This document shows, one piece after another, positions 1 to 8,263 of a stretch of 43,225 nucleotides of DNA. A program made the translations under genes and the position numbers. The first letter of the stretch is position 1, and every line of letters begins with the position of its first letter. Source of the DNA: Bacteroidaceae bacterium (lineage in GTDB: Bacteria > Bacteroidota > Bacteroidia > Bacteroidales > Bacteroidaceae). The DNA lies in assembly GCA_017483765.1 (NCBI GenBank), contig JAFUVE010000025.1, positions 1 to 43,225 on the forward strand. The letters are read 5' to 3'. Under the pieces are notes generated by a model. It searched no databases. It was not told the origin of the DNA and was given only the letters and a program-made list of their open reading frames with translations.

Positions 1-92
1 AAATTTGAAATTTAAAATAACCCAATATAGAGAGAAAAAACATCCGCGAGGATAGATTAAACGACTTAAAAAATTAAAAACTAACAAAATTT

Positions 93-1469
93 ATGAACGA
101 ATTAGAAGAATGGCAGGGCAAGAAGCCCTCAGACAGCAATGAAAATGAAAACCGCGAAGGCTTTCAAGCCATGAATCACAAAGGAAATGGTTACGGACAA
201 AATCCTGGCCAGCCCCGTCCCCGTCGTCCGCGCTTCAACAACAGCGAGCGTGGTGGCTACCGTGGAGGTGGAGAGCAGGGTTTCCGTCCTGAAGGATTCG
301 GGCGAGTAAGCAGTGACAACTATCAGGGCGGCTATGGCAGCCGTCATGCTCAATACAGCAACAACCGCGGTGGGTTTGACGACTATGATGGTGGTCAGCG
401 CGGCGGTGGTTACGGTCAGCAGCGTGGCGGTTACGGCCAGCAGCGCGGCGGCGGTTACGGTCAGCAGCAGAGAGGCGGTTACGGTCAGCAGCAGAGAGGC
501 GGTTACGGTCAGCAGCAGAGAGGCGGTTACGGTCAGCAGCGTGGTGGCGGTTACGGCCAGCTGAGAGGCGGCGGTTACGGCCAGCAGAGAGGCGGTGGTT
601 ACGGCCAGCAGCGTGGTGGCGGTTACGGCCAGCAGAGAGGTGGCTATGGCCAGCAGAGAGGCGGCTACAACCGTCAGCAGCGCGGTGGCTATGATCCAAA
701 CGCAAAGTACTCGATGAAGAAACGCATCGAATACAAGGAATACCTTGCAGATCCGGATGCACCACTCCGCCTGAACAAATACCTCGCTAATGCCGGTATC
801 TGCTCCCGCCGTGAGGCCGACCAGTTCATTCAGGCAGGCGTAGTGAAAGTGAACGGAGAGGTCGTTACTGAACTGGGCACAAAAGTGAAACGTACCGACA
901 CCATCCACTTCCACGACCAGCTTGTGAGCCTGGAGAAGAAGGTGTATGTGCTTCTGAACAAGCCAAAGGACTATGTCACCACAAGCGACGACCCTCAGGC
1001 TCGCAAGACAGTGATGGATCTTGTGAAAAACTGTTGCCGTGAGCGCATCTACCCAGTTGGCCGTCTTGACAGAAACACAACAGGTGTACTACTGTTCACC
1101 AACGACGGTGACCTGGCATCGAAGCTGACCCATCCTAAATTCCTCAAGCAGAAGATTTACCATGTGTTCCTAGACAAGAACGCTTCTTCAGCCGACTTGC
1201 AAAAGATTGCTGACGGTGTGATGCTGGAAGACGGTGAGGTACATGCTGACGCCATCAGTTTCGCCTCAGAAACCGACAAGAAGCAGGTGGGCATCGAAAT
1301 CCATTCAGGCAAGAACCGTATAGTCCGCCGAATATTCGAATCACTCGGCTACCGCGTTTTGAAGCTCGACCGCGTGATGTTTGCCGGTTTGACAAAGAAA
1401 GGCCTGAAGCGTGGCGACTGGCGTTTCCTGACCGAGCAGGAAGTGGCAATGCTCCACATGGCACAGTAG
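93..1469 (+). CDS. rluB: 23S rRNA pseudouridine synthase (RluB/RsuA family) with GYGQ/RGG low-complexity N-terminus
   Basis: A 458-residue protein in two parts. Residues 1 to about 225 are low complexity, rich in G, Y, Q and R, with eleven GYGQ(Q/L)-R units at about 104-189. After them come a basic linker, an S4 RNA-binding domain (from [18 protein letters not shown], about 228) and an RsuA/RluB-type pseudouridine synthase domain. The catalytic motif GRLDRNTTG is visible, with Asp326 as the expected nucleophile, followed by LLFTNDG and a C-terminal [18 protein letters not shown] segment. The family isomerises a uridine in large-subunit rRNA (RluB) or small-subunit rRNA (RsuA); RluB is the better guess but sequence reading alone does not settle it. 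Family members are usually about 240-300 residues, so the extension nearly doubles the length. The ATG at 93 follows an AT-rich leader with no clear Shine-Dalgarno. asnS follows in the same direction after 86 bp. Confidence 0.9.
   Translation: MNELEEWQGKKPSDSNENENREGFQAMNHKGNGYGQNPGQPRPRRPRFNNSERGGYRGGGEQGFRPEGFGRVSSDNYQGGYGSRHAQYSNNRGGFDDYDGGQRGGGYGQQRGGYGQQRGGGYGQQQRGGYGQQQRGGYGQQQRGGYGQQRGGGYGQLRGGGYGQQRGGGYGQQRGGGYGQQRGGYGQQRGGYNRQQRGGYDPNAKYSMKKRIEYKEYLADPDAPLRLNKYLANAGICSRREADQFIQAGVVKVNGEVVTELGTKVKRTDTIHFHDQLVSLEKKVYVLLNKPKDYVTTSDDPQARKTVMDLVKNCCRERIYPVGRLDRNTTGVLLFTNDGDLASKLTHPKFLKQKIYHVFLDKNASSADLQKIADGVMLEDGEVHADAISFASETDKKQVGIEIHSGKNRIVRRIFESLGYRVLKLDRVMFAGLTKKGLKRGDWRFLTEQEVAMLHMAQ
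402..661 (+). repeat. In-frame minisatellite coding for GGYGQQR units
   Basis: Imperfect tandem repeats inside rluB encode eleven GYGQ-R units of 7 to 9 residues. At DNA level three perfect 24-bp units lie head to tail at 451-474, 475-498 and 499-522, and a variant follows. Unit length is always a multiple of three, so gain or loss of units keeps the reading frame. Confidence 0.85.
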
Positions 1470-1518
1470 GATTTATGATTTAAGGATTTACGATTTAAGG
1501 ATTTACGATTTATAGTTT
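1470..1518 (+). repeat. AT-rich direct repeats in the rluB-asnS spacer
   Basis: The spacer begins with three near-identical copies of a 14-15 bp unit based on GGATTTACGATTTAA. No hairpin terminator is visible, so transcription may continue into asnS. Similar short AT-rich reiterations follow several other stop codons in this window. Confidence 0.6.
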
Positions 1519-1555
1519 AACTCGGAAATTTGATTATTAAGGTAAAGAAGATAAA

Positions 1556-2962
1556 ATGGAATCAATAAAGAGAACAAAAGTCATTGACGTGCTGAAACGC
1601 GATGACTTTGGCACGATAGTGAACGTGCGTGGATGGGTGCGGACGAAACGCGGCAGCAAAGCCGTGAATTTCATCGCCCTGAACGACGGCAGCACCATCA
1701 AGAATGTCCAGGTGGTGGCTGATGTCACAAACTTTGATGAAGAACTGATGAAGCAAATCACAACGGGTGCTTGTTTGAGCGTGAACGGTGAGTTGGTGCA
1801 GAGTATCGGTTCCGGTCAGAGTGTTGAGATTCAGGCAAAGGAGATAGAAGTACTTGGTACCTGCGGCAATGGCTACCCGATGCAGAAGAAAGGTCAGTCA
1901 TTCGAGTTCATGCGTCAGCATGCCCACATGCGTCTGCGTACCAACACGTTCGGTGCCATCATGCGTATCCGCCACAACATGGCCATCGCCATCCACACAT
2001 TCTTCCATGAGCGCGGTTTCTTCTATTTCCACACCCCAATCATCACCGCCTCCGACTGTGAGGGAGCCGGCGAGATGTTCCAGGTGACGACCAAAAACCT
2101 ATACGACCTGAAGAAGGACGAAAACGGTTCAATTATATACGATGACGACTTCTTTGGCAAAATGACATCGCTGACGGTATCAGGCCAGCTTGAAGGAGAG
2201 CTCGGTGCGACCGCATTGGGTCAGATTTATACATTCGGCCCTACATTCCGTGCAGAAAACTCCAATACTCCACGCCACCTTGCCGAATTCTGGATGATAG
2301 AGCCGGAAATCGCCTTTATGGACAAAGACGAATTGATGGACTTGGAGGAGGAATTCATCAAATACTGCGTGCAGTGGGCACTGGATCACTGCCAGGATGA
2401 CCTTGACTTCCTGAACAAGATGATAGACAAGGGCTTGATTGAGCGTCTGAAGTCGGTAGTCAACACTGAATTCGTCCGGCTGACCTACACCGAGGGCGTT
2501 AAGATTTTGGAAGAAGCCATCGCAAGCGGTAAGAAGAAGTTTGAGTTCCCAATATCGTGGGGTGGCGACCTTGCCAGCGAGCATGAACGCTATCTCGTGG
2601 AGGAGCATTTCAAAAAGCCGGTGATCATGACCGATTATCCACGTGAGATCAAGGCTTTCTACATGAAGACCAACGAAGATGGCAAGACGATGCAAGGCAC
2701 CGACGTGCTGTTCCCTCAGATTGGTGAGATTATCGGTGGTTCAGTCCGTGAGGAGAACTACGACAAGCTGATGCATGAGATTGAAGTGAGAAACATTCCG
2801 ATGAAGGACATGTGGTGGTATCTCGACACCCGCCGATTTGGCACGTGCCCTCATGCCGGTTTCGGTTTAGGTTTTGAGCGCCTGATTCTGTTTGTAACAG
2901 GCATGCAGAACATCCGCGACGTGATTCCGTTCCCAAGGACTCCGAAAACAGCGGAATTCTAA
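1556..2962 (+). CDS. asnS: Asparagine--tRNA ligase
   Basis: A 468-residue class IIb aminoacyl-tRNA synthetase that charges tRNA-Asn with asparagine using ATP in the cytoplasm. The N-terminal OB-fold anticodon-binding domain starts with [20 protein letters not shown] (residues about 22-41). Class II motif 2 is visible as [21 protein letters not shown] around residue 232, and motif 3 as GFGLGFERL followed by [10 protein letters not shown] from about residue 434 to the C-terminus. Length matches bacterial AsnRS. The arrangement around motif 2 and the [10 protein letters not shown] tail fit AsnRS rather than AspRS or LysRS. The ATG at 1556 begins MESIKRTKV and has only an A/G-rich leader upstream. 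A strong terminator begins 29 bp after the stop. Confidence 0.97.
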   Translation: MESIKRTKVIDVLKRDDFGTIVNVRGWVRTKRGSKAVNFIALNDGSTIKNVQVVADVTNFDEELMKQITTGACLSVNGELVQSIGSGQSVEIQAKEIEVLGTCGNGYPMQKKGQSFEFMRQHAHMRLRTNTFGAIMRIRHNMAIAIHTFFHERGFFYFHTPIITASDCEGAGEMFQVTTKNLYDLKKDENGSIIYDDDFFGKMTSLTVSGQLEGELGATALGQIYTFGPTFRAENSNTPRHLAEFWMIEPEIAFMDKDELMDLEEEFIKYCVQWALDHCQDDLDFLNKMIDKGLIERLKSVVNTEFVRLTYTEGVKILEEAIASGKKKFEFPISWGGDLASEHERYLVEEHFKKPVIMTDYPREIKAFYMKTNEDGKTMQGTDVLFPQIGEIIGGSVREENYDKLMHEIEVRNIPMKDMWWYLDTRRFGTCPHAGFGLGFERLILFVTGMQNIRDVIPFPRTPKTAEF

Positions 2963-2990
2963 TCTGCCAGACATATTCAGGTGGAATTTG

Positions 2991-3032
2991 AAAAAAAGGG
3001 TGTGCCAATTGTCTTTGGCACATCCTTTTTTT
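2991..3032 (+). terminator. Rho-independent terminator after asnS
   Basis: The stem pairs 2991-3007 with 3016-3032 (GGGTGTGCCA against TGGCACATCC with one G-U pair) and is bordered by an A-run on the left and a T-run on the right. It could act in both directions. Confidence 0.85.
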
Positions 3033-3036
3033 ATGG

Positions 3037-3204
3037 GTAGTTCGGGATTTTGTGTGGTAAATCATTTACTATTGTATTTGACCGTGCTTCGCCGGTCTTA
3101 TGTGCGGCCGAGACGGCCACTATCCCAGCCGAAGACTATCGTGCAGGTCAAGAAAACAGCAGAGGTGGATTTAATCCATAACCACACGAAATCCAGAATA
3201 ACCT
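3037..3204. repeat. Interspersed repeat R1, copy A, with imperfect terminal inverted repeats
   Basis: Bases 3037-3137 match 6280-6380 with about 6 differences in 101 bp. The left edge (GGATTTTGTGTGGT, from about 3045) is mirrored at the right edge as the complement of ACCACACGAAATCC (about 3182-3195). This gives a unit of about 168 bp bounded by inverted repeats, a MITE-like layout. No transposase or convincing reading frame lies inside. The remaining 83 bp to 3287 hold a short AGTGAAGAGTG repeat and no gene that I can support. Confidence 0.7.
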
Positions 3205-3287
3205 TTTTATGAAGAATGTTTATAGTGAAGAGTGTAGTTACTCTGGAAATGAATAAAGAAAAGGGGGGAAACATCTAAATATTGGAC

Positions 3288-3617
3288 TCACATGTTTGGA
3301 CAGGCCTCCTCTTCATCTGTTTCAACCGTCTCTCCATCCTTCAAAACACGGGCAGTATAACCGAATTTGGAGAATCCCTTTAAAATGGCATCCTCCGATG
3401 TTTTGTCGGCATCATACACAATCGTTACAGTCTGCTTCTCAATGTTGGTCTCAATCTTTTTAACTCCTTTCTCAAAACGGAGATTCTTCTTAATTTTAGT
3501 CTCACAATTCGTGCAATGCATCTGTGGCCGTGTGGTCACCACAATAGTCTTAATGTCCTTTGCAAAAGAGGATGACGCAGCGACAAGAAAAAGTAATAAA
3601 AAAACTAATCTTTTCAT
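3288..3617 (-). CDS. Secreted or periplasmic heavy-metal-associated (HMA) domain protein
   Basis: A 109-residue protein. Residues 1-19 are a signal peptide (MKRLVFLLLFLVAASSSFA). The rest is one HMA fold of the Atx1/CopZ type with the metal-binding motif MHCTNC (Cys35 and Cys38), then KKIETNIEKQTVTIVYDADKT and FSKFGYTA, and an acidic tail containing Cys106. HMA domains bind Cu(I), Zn or other soft metals; here the domain would work outside the cytoplasm. The ATG at 3617 was chosen because a signal peptide follows it directly; an in-frame upstream start at 3737 would add a 40-residue non-conserved leader. It lies 188 bp downstream of the TonB receptor on the same strand, so a shared transcript and a role as metal carrier or chaperone are plausible. 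The metal is not determined. Confidence 0.85.
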   Translation of the reverse strand: MKRLVFLLLFLVAASSSFAKDIKTIVVTTRPQMHCTNCETKIKKNLRFEKGVKKIETNIEKQTVTIVYDADKTSEDAILKGFSKFGYTARVLKDGETVETDEEEACPNM

Positions 3618-3655
3618 ACTAAACAATTTTGATTTGATATTGATTTTTAAAAGTT

Positions 3656-3713
3656 TAAGGAATGTTCTAAAAATTAATAAATCCTGATGAATTATCTTTG
3701 CTTGTGTTTGCCC
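3656..3713 (+). repeat. Partial copy of R2 (MITE-like element end)
   Basis: These 58 bp match 36401-36458 with about 7 differences, beginning TAAGGAATGTTCTAAAAATT and ending GTGTTTGCCC. The right half and the right inverted repeat of the element are absent; a different short palindrome (CGCGACACTGTCGCG) follows at about 3713. The copy contains TATCTTTG, a match to the Bacteroidota -7 element pointing rightwards, against the flanking genes. Confidence 0.7.
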
Positions 3714-3805
3714 GCGACACTGTCGCGAGCCACTCAACAGGCAATGAGGATTTTGGCCGTTTAACTTTTTTATTACGCAACAATATGCCGGTTATCGTTT
3801 AGGGT

Positions 3806-5827
3806 TCAGAGTTTTCCCATATTGATTCTTACCCCCATATAGGCGATGGCGCCATGCACCGGCCCCCACACAAGAGTTGGCTCAAATTCGTCGGTCCACG
3901 GGTTGTCAGCATTGATGATATTATGCTTCTGTCGGAATCCAGTTAAGTTTTCGCCTCCGACATATACTGAAAAATGACGGAACCATCTGGTGACCTGTGC
4001 ATTCAACTGTCCATAAGAGTGAAACCGTCCGCTCCACGAATTATTTCCGTCAGCCAACACGTAAGGGTCTGGCAACCTTCCTCCCCCGTTTTGTTGAAAA
4101 GTGACATCCATCTGCCATTTTTCCAGGGGAGTCTTATAGCTGACGGTGATCAACCCCTTATAACGGCTTGTGAGCGGTTTTGTCCTAAGTTTTCCGTCAT
4201 AGGTAGCTTTCACATCATTCAGTCTGTATGCCGCAGTAAGCTCCAGTCCTTGAATCACAGGCACATTGACATCGAATTGCCATGTGTTGGAAAAAGATTT
4301 TCCCTTCATGTTTGCAATATGAATCAGTGAAGGATTGGAGTCGTAGTCGATTAGTGTCTGGTTAGAAAAGTGAGTGTGATAATATTCCACATTCAGTTTC
4401 ATCGTCTTTCCCGCCAAAGGAATATACAAAGACGTGCTCGCTCCGTAATTCCAAGCTTCCTCCTGTCTTAAATCATCATCAATCACCATCTTTCTTCCAC
4501 TTGCCAGCAAATTATGATTCTCTGCAAGCGCATGTGGTGTTCGATAGCCTTTGCCAGCCGACAGCCTGATGCTCATCACATTGTTAGGCAGATACTTCAA
4601 ATGGAAACGCGGCGTAAAAAAAGTGCCATACAAACTGCTCCGGTCTAATCGAGCCCCCGCCATCAGCGTAAGTACATTCAGATGGTTGAAAGTGTACTGC
4701 GCATACGCTCCAGTGATGGTCTCTTTCTCATTTCTCACACTACTGCCTGTATTTCTGACCGTCTGACCAAGATAGTCATGATTCAGGGAGAGACCAGCGG
4801 AAATATTATGGGCGTCCGACAAATTAGTCTCAAACAATAGCTGGGCATAAGCATTCTGCTCATTCACACGGTAAGCTCTCTCACCATATTCAGCGTTCGT
4901 CTCATGATGGGAGAAATTTCCCATAAGTGCGATGTTAGTGCCATGGTTTTCATCAAGAAAAAAAGCATGCTTCATATATGCCTCATATCTGTCGGTCTCG
5001 ACCCCGATTTGAAATAATCTGTGCTGATTAGGAGCGGTATGATGTGTCTGTCCTCCTCGCCGTTTCTCCTTTATGACGGCCGTTCCTCCATGGAAGAGAT
5101 ACCTGTCGGTTTTCCACTTCCATCTGTTTTGTAAATTCCATTGGCTGACATCGGGCTGGTCGAGAAATCCATCATTATTAATGTCATGACCTGCAAAGTC
5201 ATCCTGATAATGCAACAAAATCTCGGAACTCAGCTTCTTGTTGACATGAAGATTTGCGTCAGCGTTTGCCTCAAAACGGCTCAGAGAATTGGCATAGAGG
5301 TTGACAGCCACTCCCTGCTCGTCGTCAGGCTTCAAATATTCCACATCAATTTGTCCGGTGATACTCTCATATCCGTTTCTCACCGATGACGCCCCTTTCG
5401 AAACCTGAATGCTGTTCATCCAGGGCCCTGGCACATAGTCGAGCGCAAAGGGTTGAGCCGCCCCTCTGAAATTAGGCAGATTCTCCGTCAGCATTTGCAC
5501 ATAAGTGCCACTCAATCCCAGGAGCTTGATTTGTTTGGCCCCCGTAGTCGCATCGCTATAGTTAACGTCCACAGACGGGTTAGTAGTGAAAGACTCCCCC
5601 AGATTACAGCAAGCCGCCTTGAAAAGTTCCTGACGTCCGATAATGACTCCATTGACGGGCCCATTAACTCTCATGGTTGCAGGCCGGTGTGCTGATACAG
5701 TAACCCCTTCCAGGACTGTATTCAAACTATCATCCGATAATGTATTATCAGTCTGAGAAACAACGGGCAACGAGTAAAAGCAGAGGCCTCCGACAAGAAA
5801 TTTCAGAAAAGCGTTAGCTGTCTTCAT
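3806..5827 (-). CDS. TonB-dependent outer-membrane receptor, probably for metal or metallophore
   Basis: A 673-residue TonB-dependent receptor. It has a signal peptide of about 25 residues, a short segment with VLEGVTVSAHRP, a plug domain (about 45-170) and a beta-barrel to the C-terminus (VHGAIAYMGVRINMGKL). There is no carboxypeptidase-like N-terminal domain and no SusD partner, so it is not a SusC-type glycan transporter. The plug carries an adjacent cysteine pair (ACCNLGESF, Cys73-Cys74) followed by an AKQIKLLGLSGTYVQMLTEN segment. The downstream HMA protein makes a transition metal such as copper a reasonable substrate, but this is inference. The start at 5827 is preferred because the signal peptide follows it; an upstream start at 6142 would add a non-conserved leader made of repeat sequence. 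No clear TAnnTTTG promoter was found directly upstream. Confidence 0.9.
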   Translation of the reverse strand: MKTANAFLKFLVGGLCFYSLPVVSQTDNTLSDDSLNTVLEGVTVSAHRPATMRVNGPVNGVIIGRQELFKAACCNLGESFTTNPSVDVNYSDATTGAKQIKLLGLSGTYVQMLTENLPNFRGAAQPFALDYVPGPWMNSIQVSKGASSVRNGYESITGQIDVEYLKPDDEQGVAVNLYANSLSRFEANADANLHVNKKLSSEILLHYQDDFAGHDINNDGFLDQPDVSQWNLQNRWKWKTDRYLFHGGTAVIKEKRRGGQTHHTAPNQHRLFQIGVETDRYEAYMKHAFFLDENHGTNIALMGNFSHHETNAEYGERAYRVNEQNAYAQLLFETNLSDAHNISAGLSLNHDYLGQTVRNTGSSVRNEKETITGAYAQYTFNHLNVLTLMAGARLDRSSLYGTFFTPRFHLKYLPNNVMSIRLSAGKGYRTPHALAENHNLLASGRKMVIDDDLRQEEAWNYGASTSLYIPLAGKTMKLNVEYYHTHFSNQTLIDYDSNPSLIHIANMKGKSFSNTWQFDVNVPVIQGLELTAAYRLNDVKATYDGKLRTKPLTSRYKGLITVSYKTPLEKWQMDVTFQQNGGGRLPDPYVLADGNNSWSGRFHSYGQLNAQVTRWFRHFSVYVGGENLTGFRQKHNIINADNPWTDEFEPTLVWGPVHGAIAYMGVRINMGKL

Positions 5828-5992
5828 ATACACAATCGGCAAATAAGTTTTCCAAAATAAACAACAAATTTCGCAAATATCAGGGAAAGAACCAAAAATA
5901 TCTGTAAAAAAATCAAACGGCCATAAAAAAAATACCATACTCATGTTATCTGTCAGGCAGCACAGAAAAACGGATGACGATGATATAATGAG

Positions 5993-6023
5993 TGAAAAGT
6001 GAAGAGTGAAGAGTGAAAAGTGA
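5993..6023. repeat. AGTGAAAAGTGAAG short repeats upstream of the TonB receptor
   Basis: Reiterated AGTGAA(A/G)AGTGAAG units lie in the roughly 370-bp non-coding stretch before the receptor. The same motif recurs at about 17801, 29015, 29095 and 37240. No gene is supported between 5828 and 6197. Confidence 0.55.
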
Positions 6024-6197
6024 AGCAGGCAGACGGGCTTCGTTGCGGTTTCAAGGCAAAAACCATGTATGGAGTCTCCACGCGCTTCTGCGTAATTATG
6101 GGTAAATCCGCGTAATAAAGAAGGGAAAAAGGCACTAAGCAATCCAAACAGTCTGCATGGTCTTCCATAGCATTTTTTTTCTCAATTTGTCAAAATC

Positions 6198-6252
6198 CGT
6201 TTATAGCCAGCGAAAACTATAATATTTTTGCAGTTTTCGCTGGCTATAAACG
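6198..6252 (+). promoter_or_regulatory. Perfect 21-bp inverted repeat enclosing a -7 promoter element
   Basis: Bases 6198-6218 are the exact reverse complement of 6232-6252, with a 13-base loop. The loop holds TATTTTTG (6223-6230), a perfect TAnnTTTG -7 element; only a weak -33 candidate (TTTA at 6200) is present. Transcription would start inside the right arm, so the palindrome is placed like an operator. An ATG at 6259 opens a 14-codon frame that ends in the R1 repeat. No real gene follows, so this looks like an orphan regulatory region. Confidence 0.6.
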
Positions 6253-6279
6253 AAAATTATGAACAATTCAATAATTTTG

Positions 6280-6380
6280 GTAGTTCGGGATTTTGTGTGG
6301 TAAATCATTTTCTATTGTATTTGACCGTGCTGCGCCGGTCTGATGTGCGGCCGGGACGGCCACAATCCCAGCCGATGACT
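6280..6380. repeat. Interspersed repeat R1, copy B
   Basis: This copy matches 3037-3137 with about 6 differences over 101 bp and lacks the right-hand inverted repeat of copy A. It begins 21 bp after an ATG that lies just behind the palindromic promoter, so it may interrupt a former gene. The two R1 copies bracket the TonB-HMA pair in the same orientation. Confidence 0.7.
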
Positions 6381-6619
6381 GCCGGGCTGCAGACGGATGA
6401 TGTCATACAAAAACGGCCGAGCTGAGATAACAGCATCGACCGTAAAGCAAATGAGTGGGACAATATTGAGGATAGTGCGCTTCGCGCAGAAATCTTTCAA
6501 ATCTGGCCTAAATCTTTGAAATCTGTTTAAAGCTATTAATCTGTATATCAGTACGCTGATTGAGATTTGTATTGATTGAATGAGAGACCTCAATCAAGAA
6601 CTTGAGAGACTTTTGCAGG
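6381..6619. other. Non-coding spacer downstream of the MFS gene
   Basis: This stretch holds short AAATCTTT(C/G)AAATCTG reiterations and a weak hairpin (ATCAG TACG CTGAT, about 6547-6560). I see no gene and no strong terminator. A minus-strand frame extending across the R1 repeat was judged spurious. Confidence 0.5.
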
Positions 6620-7984
6620 TTATTTCTCTTTGATTAGGAAGACCGAAGCGGCTCCACAGAAAAGGAGAATGCCCGCCAACACCAACATATCGACTTCGGG
6701 AGCCAGCTGGCCCTGAGTGGTGAAAAATCCGAGAATCACACCACCGAGCGAAGCCGCCACGATTTGAGGGATGCAAATCGTGCCATTGAAAAGTCCGAGA
6801 TAAGTGCCGATATGCCCTCCTTTGATGGCGTTGGTGACGATAGTGAACGGAAGGGCAAGCATGGCAGCCCAGGCACAACCAATGAGTGCATAACTAACGA
6901 AAAGGGCATACTGGTTATGGATGAAATAAGTGGAAACGAATCCTACTCCTCCAAGAACAAGGCTGAGGGCATAAATCATCTTCCGGTTCTTAAACATCGG
7001 AATGACAACCGCCCAGAGAACAGATCCAACCGCCTGTACGGCGAATAGAATGCCGACCCAGTCACCTGCATCCTGGTACTGGCTTGACTTGACATCAAGC
7101 ACCACGGAGGTAACTCCGTCCACGACTTTCTCTACTGTAGGTGCGTCGAACGCCTGATGCGCCACTGTTCCGTTCGTATATGTCCACATATACATGAATG
7201 CCGCCCAGCAGAAAAACTGCACAAGACCAACGGTCCAGAACTGTGAAGGTGCTTTCTTCAGGAGAAAAAACATGTTGTCGCTTTCCTTCTCTCCACCAAT
7301 GTCATGAGAAACTGTCGGATGGTATTGCTCATAGATATGCGGTGGATATTCCTTCACCTTCACGGTGGTGTAAATCACACACAAAATGAGGATGGCCGCA
7401 CCGATATAGAAGGAATAGATCACAGAATCAGGAATCACTCCCTCGGGAGCGACATTGCTGATACCGATAGCGGCAAACAGGAATGGGAACACATATCCTG
7501 CCAGACTACCCGCATTACAGAGAAAACTCTGAATACTATAGGCAAGCCCTTTCTGCTCCTCATTGACATTATCGCCCACAAGCATCTTGAACGGCTGCAT
7601 GGCGATGTTGATACTGGTGTCGAGGAGCATCAAGGAAACAGCACCGAAGATCATGGCAGTAGATACGGCCATGCCGAATGACCCTGCATTGGGAAGGAGA
7701 CACATCACCGCCACGGCAATCAAAGCGCCGACAAAAAGATATGGTATGCGCCGCCCGAAGCGGGTCCAGGTGCGGTCGCTCATAGAACCGATGAGGGGTT
7801 GGACCACAAGCCCCATCAGGGGCGGTAGAATCCAAAAGAAACTGAGACTATGGGGGTCGGCACCAAGTGTGGAGAATATGCGGCTGATGTTAGCGCTTTG
7901 GAGGGCATATGCGATTTGCACGCCGAAGAATCCGAAGCTGAGGTTGAAGAGCTTGGAAAATGATTGGTTGGGAATGGTGTTCAT
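6620..7984 (-). CDS. MFS sugar transporter (SLC45/GPH-like), last gene of the starch locus
   Basis: A 454-residue inner-membrane protein with about 12 hydrophobic segments. It begins LSFGFFGVQIAYALQSANIS and has the loop motif SDRTWTRFGRRIPY after the second helix, as in MFS/GPH sugar-cation symporters and the SLC45 sucrose/maltose group. A central hydrophilic loop separates the two halves. It is the final gene of the run downstream of the amylase. It would import maltose or glucose released in the periplasm by SusA and SusB; the B. thetaiotaomicron sus cluster itself carries no such gene. The ATG at 7984 starts the conserved N-terminus; an in-frame start at 8200 would translate repeat sequence. 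Confidence 0.88.
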   Translation of the reverse strand: MNTIPNQSFSKLFNLSFGFFGVQIAYALQSANISRIFSTLGADPHSLSFFWILPPLMGLVVQPLIGSMSDRTWTRFGRRIPYLFVGALIAVAVMCLLPNAGSFGMAVSTAMIFGAVSLMLLDTSINIAMQPFKMLVGDNVNEEQKGLAYSIQSFLCNAGSLAGYVFPFLFAAIGISNVAPEGVIPDSVIYSFYIGAAILILCVIYTTVKVKEYPPHIYEQYHPTVSHDIGGEKESDNMFFLLKKAPSQFWTVGLVQFFCWAAFMYMWTYTNGTVAHQAFDAPTVEKVVDGVTSVVLDVKSSQYQDAGDWVGILFAVQAVGSVLWAVVIPMFKNRKMIYALSLVLGGVGFVSTYFIHNQYALFVSYALIGCAWAAMLALPFTIVTNAIKGGHIGTYLGLFNGTICIPQIVAASLGGVILGFFTTQGQLAPEVDMLVLAGILLFCGAASVFLIKEK

Positions 7985-8104
7985 TGGTTGAAAGTTGAGG
8001 TTTTTTAGTTGAGAGAGCTGCGATTGGATGATTCTTCGCGATAATATCGCGAAGCAAACAACAGGCAATGATTTTTTAGTTGAGAGAAGAGGCGGTAGAT
8101 GATA

Positions 8105-8217
8105 AGACGCACCACGGCGCGTCTCTACTTGCAGAGCTTTGTTGCCGCAGACAACTGCGGCGTACAGGAAAGCTAACGGGCACATACTCAGACGCACCAC
8201 GGCGCGTCTCTACTTGC
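8105..8217. repeat. Two copies of a 28-bp repeat (R4) and small palindromes between amylase and MFS genes
   Basis: The same 28 bp, beginning AGACGCACCACGGCGCGTCT and ending TACTTGC, occur at 8105-8132 and 8190-8217. Each can fold through AGACGC/GCGTCT. The 279-bp spacer also holds CTTCGCGAT-AAT-ATCGCGAAG (about 8035-8055) and GCCGCAG-ACAA-CTGCGGC (about 8149-8166). It contains no supported gene; the structures might stabilise or attenuate the mRNA. Confidence 0.7.
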
Positions 8218-8263
8218 TGGGAGGAATACGAGGGACCGACTACCTGGTTGGAAGTTTGAATCA

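Noticed and set aside
402-661. CRISPR-like array in rluB
   Set aside because: Units are 21-27 bp, contiguous without unique spacers, and in frame with a coding sequence.
129-914. Long minus-strand frame opposite rluB
   Set aside because: It is the reverse reading of the GC-rich repeat tract; the product is repetitive (LLAVTA) and lacks any family motif, while the plus strand has S4 and synthase motifs.
6312-6593. 93-codon minus-strand frame in the spacer below the MFS gene
   Set aside because: Part of it is translation of the R1 repeat and no family or leader is recognisable.
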